64,000 nucleotides of DNA from Pelomonas sp. Root1237 (lineage in GTDB: Bacteria > Pseudomonadota > Gammaproteobacteria > Burkholderiales > Burkholderiaceae_C), in assembly GCF_001425055.1 (NCBI RefSeq), contig NZ_LMDK01000002.1:62001-126000 (forward strand). Reading direction: 5' to 3'. The notes below the pieces were generated by a model that saw nothing but the letters and a program-made list of their open reading frames with translations, did no database searches and was not told the origin of the DNA. Positions 43,333 through 52,200 of the stretch are shown here, one piece after another. Position 1 is the first letter of the stretch; every line of letters starts with the position of its first letter. Both the position numbers and the translations under genes were made by a program.

Positions 43333-44111
43333 CAGTGGCTCGCTCCGAGATAGGCCTTGATGACGTCTTCGTTCTTGCGCACCTCATCGGGCGCGCCATC
43401 GCCGATCTTCTTGCCGTAGTCCAGCACGACGACGCGGTCCGAGATGTCCATGACGACGCCCATGTCGTGCTCGATCAGCACGATGGTGGTGCCGAACTCG
43501 TTGTTCACGTCGAGGATGAAGCGGCACATGTCCTGCTTCTCTTCGACATTCATGCCGGCCATGGGCTCGTCCAGCAGTAAGAGGCTGGGCTCCATGGCCA
43601 GCGCGCGCCCCAGGTCGACGCGCTTTTGCAGGCCATAGGGCAGGCGGCCGACCGGCGTCTTGCGGTAGGCCTGGATCTCGAGGAAGTCGATGATGCGCTC
43701 CACCGCCTCGCGCTGTTCGCTTTCCTCGCGCCGCGCGGGGCCGAGGTGCAGGGCCTGCCAAAACAGGCCGCGCTTCATGCGCAGATTGCGGCCGGTCATG
43801 ATGTTGTCCAGCACGCTCATGCCCTTGAACAGGGCCAGATTCTGGAAGGTGCGCGCCACACCCATCTCGGCGACCTGGCGCGGGCTCATGCCCTTGAAGG
43901 TGCGGCCGCGCAAGGTGATGGCGCCCTGCTGGGGCTGGTAAACGCCATTGATGCAGTTCAGCATCGAGCTCTTGCCGGCGCCGTTGGGGCCGATGATGGC
44001 GCGCACCTCGTGCTCTCGCACGTCAAAGCTGATGTCGGTCAGCGCCTTCACGCCGCCAAAGGCCAGCGAGATGTTCTTCACCTCCAGGACGACGTCGCCG
44101 ATCTTCTTCAT
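43332..44111 (-). CDS. livG: Branched-chain-type ABC transporter ATPase (LivG-like)
   Basis: 259 residues. Walker A GPNGAGKSS, a signature region reading LPYGLQKRVDLGRAL, and Walker B LLLLDEPMAGM. The C-terminal IEHDMGVVMDISDRVVVLDYGKKIGDGAPDEVRKNEDVIKAYLG is typical of LivG. It overlaps the long-chain acyl-CoA ligase gene by 4 bases, tying import to CoA activation. Confidence 0.92.
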   Translation of the reverse strand: MKKIGDVVLEVKNISLAFGGVKALTDISFDVREHEVRAIIGPNGAGKSSMLNCINGVYQPQQGAITLRGRTFKGMSPRQVAEMGVARTFQNLALFKGMSVLDNIMTGRNLRMKRGLFWQALHLGPARREESEQREAVERIIDFLEIQAYRKTPVGRLPYGLQKRVDLGRALAMEPSLLLLDEPMAGMNVEEKQDMCRFILDVNNEFGTTIVLIEHDMGVVMDISDRVVVLDYGKKIGDGAPDEVRKNEDVIKAYLGASH

Positions 44112-46054
44112 GCGGCCTGGCCTTTCACGGCCGGAAAGGTGCGCGCCTCGACGATGCGCAGGTCGGCCGCGACCATGGAGGTGCGGCCGTCCTCGAACTT
44201 GACCTGGGTCTCGATGTACTGCGAGACCTTGCCGTCGTAGAGCGCATCGATCAACACGCCGTACTTCTCGGCGATGGCACCGCGGCGGACCTTGCGCGTG
44301 CGCGTCAGTTCGCCGTCGTCGGCGTCCAGCTCCTTGTGCAGCACCAGGAAGCGGCTGATCTGGCTGCCGGCCAGCAGCTCGTCCTGGGCCAGGTCGGCGT
44401 TGACCTTCTCGACGCAGTCGAGGATGAGTTCATAGACCTCTTGGCGCTGGGCCAGGTCCGTGTAGCCCGCATACGGCAGGTTGCGGCGCTCGGCCCAGTT
44501 GCCGACGGCCTCGAAGTCGATGTTGATGAAGGCGCAGACCTTGTCGCGCTTGTCGCCAAAGCAGACCGCCTCCTTGATGTGCGGGAAGAACTTCAGCTTG
44601 TTCTCGACATACTTGGGCGCAAACATGGCGCCGTCGAAGGCGCCGCCCATCAGGCGCCCGACATCCTTGGCGCGGTCGATGATCTTCAGGTGGCCGCCCG
44701 GCGTCAGGAAGCCGGCGTCGCCGGTGTGGAACCAGCCATCCGGCGTCAGCGCTTCGGCCGTGGCGGCGTCGTTCTTGTAATAGCCCTTGAGCAGGCCGGG
44801 CGAGCGCACCAGCAGTTCGCCGCTGTCGGTCAGCTTGATCTCCACGCCGTCGATGGGCACGCCCACCGTGTCGGAGCGCGCCTCGTGGTCGGGCTGCAGG
44901 CAGACAAACACGGCCGTCTCCGTCGAGCCGTAGAGCTGCTTCAAGTTGATGCCGATGGCGCGGTAGAAGCTGAACAGGTCGGGGCCGATGGCCTCGCCGG
45001 CTGTGTAGGCGACCCGCACGCGCGAGAAGCCCAGCGTGTTGCGCAGCGGGCCATAGATCAGCACATCGCCCAGCGCATAGGCGATGCGGTCCAGCAGGCC
45101 CACCGGCTGCTTGTCCATCAGCCGCGGGCCGACGCGGCGGGCCAGCGTCATGCAGCGCTCGAACAGCCAGCGCTTGATCGCCGACGCATCCTCCATGCGG
45201 ATCATGACCGTCGTCAGCAGACCTTCGAAGACCCGCGGCGGCGCGAAGTAGTAGGTCGGGCCGACTTCTTTCAGGTCGATGCTGACGGTGGACGCCGACT
45301 CCGGGCAGTTGACGACATAGCCCACGGCCAGCCACTGCGCATAGCTGAAGATGTTCTGGCCCACCCAGGCCGGCGGCAGATAGGCCAGCACCTCTTCGTC
45401 GGACGTCAGCTTGTCGAAGCGCTGGCCGGCCTGGGCGCGGTCGATCAGCGTCGCATGGGTGTGCATGACGCCCTTGGGGTTGCCCGTCGTGCCGGAGGTG
45501 AAGAACAGCGCCGCGACGTCACCGGGCAGGCAGGCCGCCACCTCGGCGGCGAAGAACTCGGGTCGCTCGGCCGCATAGGCGCGGCCCCGCGTAGCCAGCT
45601 CGTCCAGCGAAGCGAGACCCGGCTCGTCGTAGTTGCGCAGGCCGCGTGGGTCGTCGAACCAGATGCGCTTCAACTGGGGGCATTGCTCGCGCAGCTCCAG
45701 CAGCTTGTCGACCTGCTCCTGGTCCTCGACGATGGCAAACGCGATCTCCGCGTTGTTCAGCGGGAAGACGAATTCGGCGGCGACGGCGTCTTGATAAAGC
45801 GGCACTGGGATGGCGCCCAGGCATTGCGCGGCCAGCATGCTGGCGTACAGGCGCGGCCGGTTTTCGCCGACGACCACGAGATGCTCACCACGACGCAGGC
45901 CGGCGGCCGACAGCCCCAGAGCCAGCTCCTGCACCAATGCCGCCAGCCGCGCCCACGACAGCGTCTGCCACACGCCGTAAGCCTTCTCGCGCAACGCGGG
46001 CGCGTCTGGCCGCTGGGCGGCGTGGTCGAGCAAGAGCCGGGGGAAGGTCGTCAA
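44108..46054 (-). CDS. Long-chain-type AMP-binding acyl-CoA synthetase
   Basis: About 648 residues. The P-loop ALFFTSGTTGNPKGVMHTH, adenine motif QLYGSTETA and GWFHTGDAGF are intact in the usual order, and the C-terminal domain has GRLMGGAFDGAMFAPKYVENKL. It activates a carboxylic acid to its CoA ester through an acyl-AMP. The start is non-ATG: TTG at 46054 has GGAG 6 bases upstream; a TTG at 46066 is also open. First gene of the liv-type operon, divergent from the Crp/Fnr regulator gene, with about 124 bases between them. Confidence 0.9.
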   Translation of the reverse strand: MTTFPRLLLDHAAQRPDAPALREKAYGVWQTLSWARLAALVQELALGLSAAGLRRGEHLVVVGENRPRLYASMLAAQCLGAIPVPLYQDAVAAEFVFPLNNAEIAFAIVEDQEQVDKLLELREQCPQLKRIWFDDPRGLRNYDEPGLASLDELATRGRAYAAERPEFFAAEVAACLPGDVAALFFTSGTTGNPKGVMHTHATLIDRAQAGQRFDKLTSDEEVLAYLPPAWVGQNIFSYAQWLAVGYVVNCPESASTVSIDLKEVGPTYYFAPPRVFEGLLTTVMIRMEDASAIKRWLFERCMTLARRVGPRLMDKQPVGLLDRIAYALGDVLIYGPLRNTLGFSRVRVAYTAGEAIGPDLFSFYRAIGINLKQLYGSTETAVFVCLQPDHEARSDTVGVPIDGVEIKLTDSGELLVRSPGLLKGYYKNDAATAEALTPDGWFHTGDAGFLTPGGHLKIIDRAKDVGRLMGGAFDGAMFAPKYVENKLKFFPHIKEAVCFGDKRDKVCAFINIDFEAVGNWAERRNLPYAGYTDLAQRQEVYELILDCVEKVNADLAQDELLAGSQISRFLVLHKELDADDGELTRTRKVRRGAIAEKYGVLIDALYDGKVSQYIETQVKFEDGRTSMVAADLRIVEARTFPAVKGQAA

Positions 46055-46178
46055 GCCTGTCTCCAATGCGCGGGCTGGAGCCTGCGTCTGTGAGCCCCAT
46101 TCTGGTCAGTACTTTGACGCCCATCTGTCCGTACGACGACAATTTAGGGGTCTTCACGGCCCAGACTTTCCCGCCCCC

Positions 46179-46889
46179 ATGGCCAACACGCCGCTGCCGC
46201 TCAGACAACGCACACGCCGGCCAGCGCCGGCTGAGCTGGATGCCATCCCCTGGCTGAAGCTGCTCGACGGCCCGTTGCGCGAGCGCGCTCTCACGACGCT
46301 GGAGGTCGGCGATGCCGAGCCCGGCGAGCGGCTGTGCCGCATCGGCCGACCAGCCACCTTGTGGTTTGGCGTCGTCGAGGGCCTGCTGAAGATGAACAAC
46401 GACGACTCGCTGGGCGCAGCCGTCACCTTCACCGGCATCCCGCCGGGCGGCTGGTTTGGCGAGGGCACCCTGCTCAAGCGCGAGGTCTACCGCTACAACA
46501 TCCAGGCCCTGCGGCCCAGCGTCGTGGCCGGCCTGCCCATCGAGAGCTTCCATGCGCTGCTCGACGGCAGCATCGCCTTCAACCGCTTCGTGCTGGACCA
46601 GCTGAACGAACGCCTGGGCCAGTTCATCGCTGCGCGAGAGACCGACCGCATCCACGACCCCGACGTGCGCGTCGCCCGCAACCTCGCCGCCCTCTTCCAC
46701 CCGACCCTCTACCCAGGCGTGGGCAACTGGCTGCGCATCACGCAGCAGGAGCTGGGCTATCTGGTGGGGTTGTCGCGCCAGCGGGTGAACCAGGCGCTGC
46801 ACCGCTTGAGCGATGCCAACCTGATCCGCATCGAATATGGCGGCCTGCGGGTGCTGGACCTCGTCGGCCTGAGGCGGTTTGCGGGTTGA
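46179..46889 (+). CDS. Crp/Fnr-family transcriptional regulator
   Basis: 236 residues. A cyclic-nucleotide-binding-like beta-roll (about 25-145, ALTTLEVGDAEPGERLCRIGRPATLWFGVVEGLLKMNN) is followed by a winged helix (LRITQQELGYLVGLSRQRVNQALHRLSDANLIRIEYGGLRVLD). No N-terminal Cys cluster, so it is not an oxygen-sensing Fnr. Its divergent place next to the acyl-CoA ligase/liv operon suggests it controls that operon. No clear Crp/Fnr box was found in the intergenic region. Confidence 0.88.
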   Translation: MANTPLPLRQRTRRPAPAELDAIPWLKLLDGPLRERALTTLEVGDAEPGERLCRIGRPATLWFGVVEGLLKMNNDDSLGAAVTFTGIPPGGWFGEGTLLKREVYRYNIQALRPSVVAGLPIESFHALLDGSIAFNRFVLDQLNERLGQFIAARETDRIHDPDVRVARNLAALFHPTLYPGVGNWLRITQQELGYLVGLSRQRVNQALHRLSDANLIRIEYGGLRVLDLVGLRRFAG

Positions 46890-46898
46890 GTTTCAGGC

Positions 46899-47459
46899 TC
46901 AGGCCGCGAAGGCGATGGCTTCAGGTTCGACCTTGGGCAGGGCAGCCCAACGGTCGGCACCCAGCTCATAGAGCAGCGCAGCGGCGCTGCCGGGGCCATC
47001 GGCCAATGTGCCTTTCATGCGCAGGCCCAGACACTCCAGCGTCTTGCGCGTTGGCGCATTGCTGGGCAAAACGGCAGCGACGACGGTACTTTCGTGGTGC
47101 TGTTCGAAAGCCTGGCTCATCGCATGCTGGGCCATTTCCGATGCCAGGCCGCGGCCCCAGGCCTGGGGCGTGATGCGGTAGTAAAGGTAGAGGCCGGCGT
47201 GGCCGGCAACGCTGCGGTGCATCAGGCCGCCAAAGCCGATCAGCGTCTCAGGTTGTTCGCGCTCGGCGATGGCCCAGTGGCCGAAACCCCGCGTCTGCCA
47301 GTGAGCAAGCCAGGCCTGCAACTGGGTTTCGGTGGCCGCGCGGCCGTGCGGCGTCGCGGCGGCACAGAAACGGTTCACCGCCGGGTCGGCATGCAGCGCC
47401 GTCAGGGTATCCAGATCGCTTTCCCGCGGTGGCCTCAACACGAGGCGTCGGGTCACCAT
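46899..47459 (-). CDS. GNAT-family N-acetyltransferase (RimJ/RimL-like)
   Basis: About 186 residues from MVTRRLVLRPPRESDLDTLTALHADPAVNRFC, the standard N terminus of the RimJ/RimL-like group. The acetyl-CoA-binding region YYRITPQAWGRGLASEMAQHAMSQAFEQ shows the Q/R-x-x-G-x-G/A pattern as QAWGRGLA. Such enzymes acetylate protein N termini or small molecules; substrate unknown. An ATG at 47507 would add 16 residues; neither start has a clear ribosome-binding site. Confidence 0.8.
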   Translation of the reverse strand: MVTRRLVLRPPRESDLDTLTALHADPAVNRFCAAATPHGRAATETQLQAWLAHWQTRGFGHWAIAEREQPETLIGFGGLMHRSVAGHAGLYLYYRITPQAWGRGLASEMAQHAMSQAFEQHHESTVVAAVLPSNAPTRKTLECLGLRMKGTLADGPGSAAALLYELGADRWAALPKVEPEAIAFAA

Positions 47460-47719
47460 GGCCGCTGGCACGGCCGCAACAGAGGCGCAGAACTCACTCG
47501 GAACCATGTACGACGCAAACTCGGTGGAAACCCTAGGAGGGTAGCCGCGAGCCGGCCGAGGCGAAAGCCCGGGGGCACGGGACCTGTCGCAAAACCGTCA
47601 CAAAGCCACGTAAAGAGCGCAGAAGCAGGGCCGACTCGGCGGACCAGCAAGGCCGCCGGCGCCCAGACCGGCCCGGACTCAAGGACCGGGCCTGGCGCTG
47701 AACTACAGCGCCGCGACGG
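47460..47719. other. Intergenic region between GNAT gene and htpG
   Basis: No credible gene. A hairpin GGCCCGG (47670-47676) with CCGGGCC (47686-47692) lies just after the htpG stop on the minus strand and may assist termination, although no T-run follows. Nothing else was recognised. Confidence 0.4.
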
Positions 47720-49600
47720 TCAACCCGTCAGCAGCGCGTTGACGCGCTTCACATAGGCCGCCGGGTCTTCCAGGTGACCGCCTTCGGCCAGCACGGCCTG
47801 GTCGAACAGCACCTGGGCGAGGTCGTCGAAGTGATCGCTGCCATCCAGCTTCTTCACCAGTGCGTGCTCGGCGTTGATCTCCAGCGTTGGCTTGCTCTCA
47901 GGCGCGGTCTGGCCGGCCTGCTTCAACAGGCGCGCCAGATGGCCGCTCATGTCGCCCTCTTCCACGACGATGCAGGCGGGCGAGTCGACCAGGCGGGTTG
48001 TCACGCGCACGTCCTTGGCACGGTCCTTCAGCGCTTCTTTCAGCTTGTCCAGCAGCGGCTTCAGGCTCTCTGCCGTCTCGTCGGCCTTCTTCTTCTCGTC
48101 CTCGTCCAGCAGCTTGCCCAGGTCGACCGCGCCCTTGGCGACGGACTGCAGCGTCTTGCCTTCGAATTCATAGAGGTGGCTGAGCATCCACTCGTCGACG
48201 CGGTCGACCAACAGCAGCACCTCGATGCCCTTCTTGCGGAAGATCTCTAGCTGTGGGCTGTGCTTCGCAGCAGCGAGCGAATCGGCGGTGATGTAGTAGA
48301 TGACGTCCTGGCCGTCCTTCATGCGCGACACATAGTCGGCCAGGCTGACGTTGGCGTCCGCATGCGTCGAGGCAAAGCGGAACAGCTTGGCCAGGCGTTC
48401 CTGGTTCTGGTGGTCTTCGCCGATGCCTTCCTTGAGCACCTGGCCGAAGTCCTTCCAGAAGGCGGCGTACTTGTCCTTGTCGGCCTGCTCCTCGCTGTTG
48501 GCCAGGCTTTCCAGCATGCCCAGCACGCGCTTGGTGGAGCCCTCGCGGATGGCCTTCACGTCGCGGCTTTCCTGCAGCAGCTCACGGCTGACGTTCAGCG
48601 GCAGGTCGGCCGAGTCGATCACGCCCTTGACGAAGCGCAGGTAGACCGGCATCAGCGCCTCGGCGTCGTCCATGATGAAGACGCGCTTCACGTAGAGCTT
48701 CACGCCGCCGCGCTTGTCGCGGTTCCAAAGGTCGAAGGGCGCCTTCTGCGGGATGTAGAGCAGCTGGGTGTACTCGCTGCGGCCCTCGACGCGGTTGTGC
48801 GTGTAGGCCAGCGGCGCGTCGCTGTCGTGGCTGATCTGCTTGTAGAACTCTTCGTACTGTTCTTGCGTGACCTCGCTCTTGGAACGCGACCACAGCGCCG
48901 AAGCCTTGTTGACCGGCTCCCATTCGTCGAGCACGACCTGCTTGGCGTTGTCCGCGTCCCACTCTTCCTTCTTCATCAGGATGGGGAGCGAAATGTGGTC
49001 GCTGTACTTGCTGATGGTCGACTTGACGCGCCAGGTCTTCAGGAACTCTTCCTCGCCGTCGCGCAGGTGCAGGATGACGTCGGTGCCGCGGCCAGCCTTG
49101 GTGATGGTCTCCAGCTCGTACTCGCCGGTGCCTTCGCTGCTCCAGCGCACGGCCTGGTCCACCGGCAGACCGGCACGGCGGGTCTCGACGGTGATGCGGT
49201 CGGCGACGATGAAGCCGGAGTAGAAGCCCACGCCGAACTGGCCGATCAGCTGGGCGTCCTTCTTCTGGTCGCCTTCCAGCTTGGCCATGAACTCGCGCGT
49301 GCCGCTCTTGGCGATGGTGCCCAGATGCGAGGCAGCCTCGTCGGCGCTCATGCCGATGCCGTTGTCGCTGATGGTCAGCGTCTTGGCTTCCTCATCAAAG
49401 CTGACGCGCACCTCCAGGCTGGTCTGGTCTTCCCAGAGCGCCGCGTTGTCCAGCGCCTCGAAGCGCAACTTGTCGCAGGCGTCGCTGGCGTTGCTCACCA
49501 GCTCACGCAGGAAGATCTCCTTGTTGGAGTACAGCGAATGCGTGACGAGGTGCAGGATCTGCTTGACTTCGGCCTGGAAGGCGTGGGTTTGCTTGGTCAT
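47720..49600 (-). CDS. htpG: Molecular chaperone HtpG (Hsp90)
   Basis: 626 residues. The GHKL ATPase domain has [59 protein letters not shown] and [14 protein letters not shown]. The middle and dimerisation domains follow in the usual order to [22 protein letters not shown]-driven chaperone in the cytoplasm. The start [14 protein letters not shown] (49600) fits the family; the 20 residues of open frame upstream do not. A terminator for the preceding gene lies just upstream. Confidence 0.97.
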   Translation of the reverse strand: MTKQTHAFQAEVKQILHLVTHSLYSNKEIFLRELVSNASDACDKLRFEALDNAALWEDQTSLEVRVSFDEEAKTLTISDNGIGMSADEAASHLGTIAKSGTREFMAKLEGDQKKDAQLIGQFGVGFYSGFIVADRITVETRRAGLPVDQAVRWSSEGTGEYELETITKAGRGTDVILHLRDGEEEFLKTWRVKSTISKYSDHISLPILMKKEEWDADNAKQVVLDEWEPVNKASALWSRSKSEVTQEQYEEFYKQISHDSDAPLAYTHNRVEGRSEYTQLLYIPQKAPFDLWNRDKRGGVKLYVKRVFIMDDAEALMPVYLRFVKGVIDSADLPLNVSRELLQESRDVKAIREGSTKRVLGMLESLANSEEQADKDKYAAFWKDFGQVLKEGIGEDHQNQERLAKLFRFASTHADANVSLADYVSRMKDGQDVIYYITADSLAAAKHSPQLEIFRKKGIEVLLLVDRVDEWMLSHLYEFEGKTLQSVAKGAVDLGKLLDEDEKKKADETAESLKPLLDKLKEALKDRAKDVRVTTRLVDSPACIVVEEGDMSGHLARLLKQAGQTAPESKPTLEINAEHALVKKLDGSDHFDDLAQVLFDQAVLAEGGHLEDPAAYVKRVNALLTG

Positions 49601-49610
49601 GGTGAGGTGT

Positions 49611-49646
49611 CCATCAAAACAAAACGCGGCCTCAGGTCGGGCCGCG
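49611..49646 (-). terminator. Rho-independent terminator upstream of htpG
   Basis: On the minus strand CGCGGCC (49646-49640) pairs with GGCCGCG (49631-49625), followed by TTTTGTTTT. It would end transcription of the 103-residue gene before htpG. Confidence 0.75.
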
Positions 49647-49669
49647 CGGCAGGAGTTCAAGTGGGGGCG

Positions 49670-49981
49670 TCAGTAGGAAACTGCAAGCCGTGGCACATCG
49701 ACTTTGATCAGCGCCTTGGACAGCGAACCAGCCGCCGCGCGGGCGTAGTCCAGCGCCCAGGCGGCATCGGCAAACGCGGCCGGCCCTGCGGCCAGCGCGA
49801 CGCCCACCAGCTTGTCGGCCAGCAGCACCTTGCCCGAGCCTCGCAGGGGCTCGCACTCCAGGCGGACGAAGTTCTCGTCCAGCCAGCGGCGGGCGGCCTC
49901 GAAGCCCAGCACCTCGGTGCCGTCGAGCTGGATGTCGACCGGCGCGCCGGTGGCGAAGATGACGGTGATCCGGGCTTGCAT
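49670..49981 (-). CDS. Small conserved-looking hypothetical protein
   Basis: 103 residues, no signal peptide or membrane helix, mixed alpha/beta character (MQARITVIFATGAPVDIQLDGTEVLGFEAARRWLDENFVRLECEPL). Alanine-rich helix in the second half. A terminator follows its stop codon, which supports a real, separately ended transcript. Not recognised. Confidence 0.55.
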   Translation of the reverse strand: MQARITVIFATGAPVDIQLDGTEVLGFEAARRWLDENFVRLECEPLRGSGKVLLADKLVGVALAAGPAAFADAAWALDYARAAAGSLSKALIKVDVPRLAVSY

Positions 49982-50043
49982 GGCCCGGATTGTGTCAGTG
50001 GACCGACGATCCGGGTCGAGGACGACTGCTGGAGGACCCGCGC

Positions 50044-50751
50044 TCAGTCACGCGACCGGGGCAGGGCTTGGCGCCGCCCCAGGACAGTCAGCGATGCAAG
50101 GCCGAGCATCAAGCTCAGCCAGGCTGCGGGCTCCGGCACGGGAGACTGCGGGTCGTTGGCGCCCAGGGTCAGGTCGTCCCACACCACCTTGCCCGGCTGC
50201 CCGGTAAACACCACCGACTTCGCCACGCCCGAGAAGGAGTACCCGCCCGGCCCGAAGGGGCACCGGCTGGCGTTGTAGGCCGCGCAACCTGGCGAGCCCG
50301 GCAGCAGCACCAGCGGCGGCGCCAACAGTGCACCGTTGCCGCCCAGGCCGCTGTAGGCAGAAATAGTTGCCACCGAGCCAGGCGCCACCGCGTAGCTGAA
50401 GCCGATCGCGAAGCTGAAGCCGCTGGGAAAGTCGAAATACGTTGAGGTGCCACTGCCGATGCCCATACCGCCCTGCGACGAGGTCACCGACAGGCCGCCG
50501 CGCGAGGCATTCGAGCAGCTTCCGCCCAGCGCATTCAGGCAAACCGCCACCGCGTTGCTCGCGAAGGTCGCGCCCAGATTGGCGCCCGTCGTGCCCTGGC
50601 TGCTGGTGCCGCCGCTGTAAAAGCTCAGGATGTCGGCGTAGCTGGTGCTGGGATAAGTGGCGTTCACGCCTTCGAACCCAATGACCACCACCGCCTGCGC
50701 GGGGGCGGCGAGCAGGGCAGAGAAAGCGGCCGCAAGCAGTAGATGTCGCAT
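50044..50751 (-). CDS. PEP-CTERM sorted exported protein
   Basis: 235 residues. Signal peptide MRHLLLAAAFSALLAAPAQA and a C-terminal sorting signal PVPEPAAWLSLMLGLASLTVLGRRQ: a VPEP motif, a membrane helix and a basic end. Exosortase EpsH-type systems recognise this signal and place such proteins at the cell surface or in biofilm matrix. The core is Gly/Ser-rich with four Cys residues. Its ligand or role is unknown. GAGGA lies upstream of this ATG. Confidence 0.82.
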   Translation of the reverse strand: MRHLLLAAAFSALLAAPAQAVVVIGFEGVNATYPSTSYADILSFYSGGTSSQGTTGANLGATFASNAVAVCLNALGGSCSNASRGGLSVTSSQGGMGIGSGTSTYFDFPSGFSFAIGFSYAVAPGSVATISAYSGLGGNGALLAPPLVLLPGSPGCAAYNASRCPFGPGGYSFSGVAKSVVFTGQPGKVVWDDLTLGANDPQSPVPEPAAWLSLMLGLASLTVLGRRQALPRSRD

Positions 50752-50867
50752 GGTGCTGATCCTCAGGATGCCCAAAGGCTCAGGCTACTCCCGGGCGCGC
50801 CGGGCCGCGCCCCCGACCCCTTGATTTACCCCTTGATTCGGGGGCCCGCACTCAAGCGCCAGTGCGA

Positions 50868-51995
50868 TCAGGCCCGTGTCGCGCGAACCGCCTCGGACAG
50901 CACGTCCAGCACGGCCAGGGAGTCGTCCCAGCCCAGGCAGGCATCGGTGATGCTCTTGCCGTATTCGAGTGCGGCCGGGTCGTCCTTGCCGGGCGTGAAC
51001 TTCTGGGCGCCGTCATGCAGGTGGCTTTCCACCATGACGCCGAAGATGCTCTTGCCGCCCTCGCGCATCTGGCCGGCAATGTCGCGCGCCACGTCCAGCT
51101 GGCGCTGGTGCTGCTTGCTGGAGTTGGCGTGCGAACAGTCCACCATCAGGCGCTGCGGCAGCTTGGACTTGGCCAGGTCAGCGCAGGCCTCGGCGACACT
51201 CTTGGCGTCGTAGTTGGGCGCCTTGCCGCCGCGCAGGATGACGTGGCAGTCGGCATTGCCGCGCGTCTCGACGATGGCGACCTGGCCGTTCTTGTGCACC
51301 GACAGGAAGTGGTGGCCGCGGGCGGCGGCCTGGATGGCATCGGTGGCGATCTTGATGTTGCCATCGGTGCCGTTCTTGAAGCCGATGGGCGCCGAGAGGC
51401 CCGAAGCCAGCTCGCGGTGCACCTGGCTTTCGGTCGTGCGCGCACCGATGGCGCCCCAGGCGATCAAGTCGCCGATGTACTGCGGCGAGATGACGTCAAG
51501 GAACTCGCTGCCGGCCGGCACGCCCAGGCGGTTGATCTCCAGCAGCAGCTGGCGGGCGATGCGCAGGCCTTCGTCGATGCGGTAGCTCTCGTCCAGGTAG
51601 GGGTCGTTGATCAGGCCCTTCCAGCCGACGGTGGTGCGTGGCTTCTCGAAGTAGACGCGCATGACGATCTCCAGCGTGCCGGCGTACTTCTCGCGCTGCT
51701 CCTTGAGCTTGCGGGCGTACTCGATGGCGGCCGTCGGGTCGTGGATGGAGCAGGGGCCGATGACGACGAGCAGCCGGTCGTCCTCGCCGCTCATGATCCT
51801 GCGGATGCGCTGGCGGGTCTGGCCGATCAGGTTCTCCATCGCCGTGCCGCGGATGGGGAAGAAGCGGATCAGATGTTCCGGCGGCGGCAGCGGCGTGACG
51901 TCGACGATGCGCTCGTCGTCGGTGGCACTGGTCTTGTCGTCCTGGGAGTACCAGCGCTGGGCTTCGGGTTCGACGGAGGAGACTTTGGCGTTCAT
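50868..51995 (-). CDS. aroG: 3-deoxy-7-phosphoheptulonate synthase (DAHP synthase), class I
   Basis: 375 residues. VVIGPCSIHDPTAAIEYARKL, RVYFEKPRTTVGWKGLINDPYLDESYRIDEGLRIAR, GFKNGTDGNI, HVILRGGKAPNYD and MVDCSHANSSK are the substrate and metal sites of AroFGH enzymes. It catalyses the first step of the shikimate pathway from PEP and erythrose 4-phosphate. The upstream region encodes a Tyr/Phe/Trp-rich leader peptide and a terminator, so expression is probably controlled by attenuation. Confidence 0.96.
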   Translation of the reverse strand: MNAKVSSVEPEAQRWYSQDDKTSATDDERIVDVTPLPPPEHLIRFFPIRGTAMENLIGQTRQRIRRIMSGEDDRLLVVIGPCSIHDPTAAIEYARKLKEQREKYAGTLEIVMRVYFEKPRTTVGWKGLINDPYLDESYRIDEGLRIARQLLLEINRLGVPAGSEFLDVISPQYIGDLIAWGAIGARTTESQVHRELASGLSAPIGFKNGTDGNIKIATDAIQAAARGHHFLSVHKNGQVAIVETRGNADCHVILRGGKAPNYDAKSVAEACADLAKSKLPQRLMVDCSHANSSKQHQRQLDVARDIAGQMREGGKSIFGVMVESHLHDGAQKFTPGKDDPAALEYGKSITDACLGWDDSLAVLDVLSEAVRATRA

Positions 51996-52009
51996 CGGAT
52001 CAGCCTTTC

Positions 52010-52050
52010 AGAAAACAAAAAACCGCCGGGCTTTGCGGGCCCGGCGGTTT
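52010..52050 (-). terminator. Intrinsic terminator in the aroG leader (attenuator)
   Basis: On the minus strand AAACCGCCGGGC (52050-52039) pairs perfectly with GCCCGGCGGTTT (52031-52020), then TTTGTTTT follows. It ends about 15 bases before the aroG start codon. Because aroG lies directly downstream with no other gene between, the hairpin acts on aroG itself. The left arm ACCGCCGGG (52048-52040) can alternatively pair with CCCGGCGGT (52099-52091) inside the leader peptide coding sequence, a competing antiterminator. Confidence 0.85.
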
Positions 52051-52078
52051 GTAGGGAGTCTGGGTTCAGCGCGCGCGC

Positions 52079-52141
52079 TCAGGACTCTCCACCGCCGGGG
52101 CGGGGAAAAAACCAAAAGCTAAAGTAAGCAGCGCGGGACAT
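52079..52141 (-). CDS. Aromatic-amino-acid leader peptide of aroG
   Basis: A 20-codon open frame, MSRAAYFSFWFFPRPGGGES, ends 28 bases before the attenuator stem. Six of seven residues 6-12 are aromatic (Tyr, Phe, Phe, Trp, Phe, Phe, with one Ser). Codons 15-17 (CCC GGC GGT) form the segment able to pair with the left arm of the terminator. Ribosome stalling on Phe/Tyr/Trp codons when charged tRNA is scarce would leave this segment free to pair as antiterminator and let aroG be transcribed. No strong ribosome-binding site precedes the ATG; a -10 box lies so close that the message may be leaderless. Confidence 0.8.
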   Translation of the reverse strand: MSRAAYFSFWFFPRPGGGES

Positions 52142-52149
52142 GGGAGCGG

Positions 52150-52155
52150 AATCTA
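52150..52155 (-). promoter_or_regulatory. Possible extended -10 promoter of aroG leader
   Basis: TGCTAGATT on the minus strand gives TAGATT preceded by TGn. Eight bases separate it from the leader ATG, so transcription could start at or next to the A of the ATG. No good -35 box at standard spacing was seen. Confidence 0.4.
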
Positions 52156-52200
52156 GCACGCTGGCCGGCGCAGTCGTTCGTGAAGCGCCAAGCCAGGCTT

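Noticed and set aside
44336-46093. 585-codon open frame antisense to the acyl-CoA synthetase
   Set aside because: No motifs; the opposite strand carries all AMP-binding signatures.
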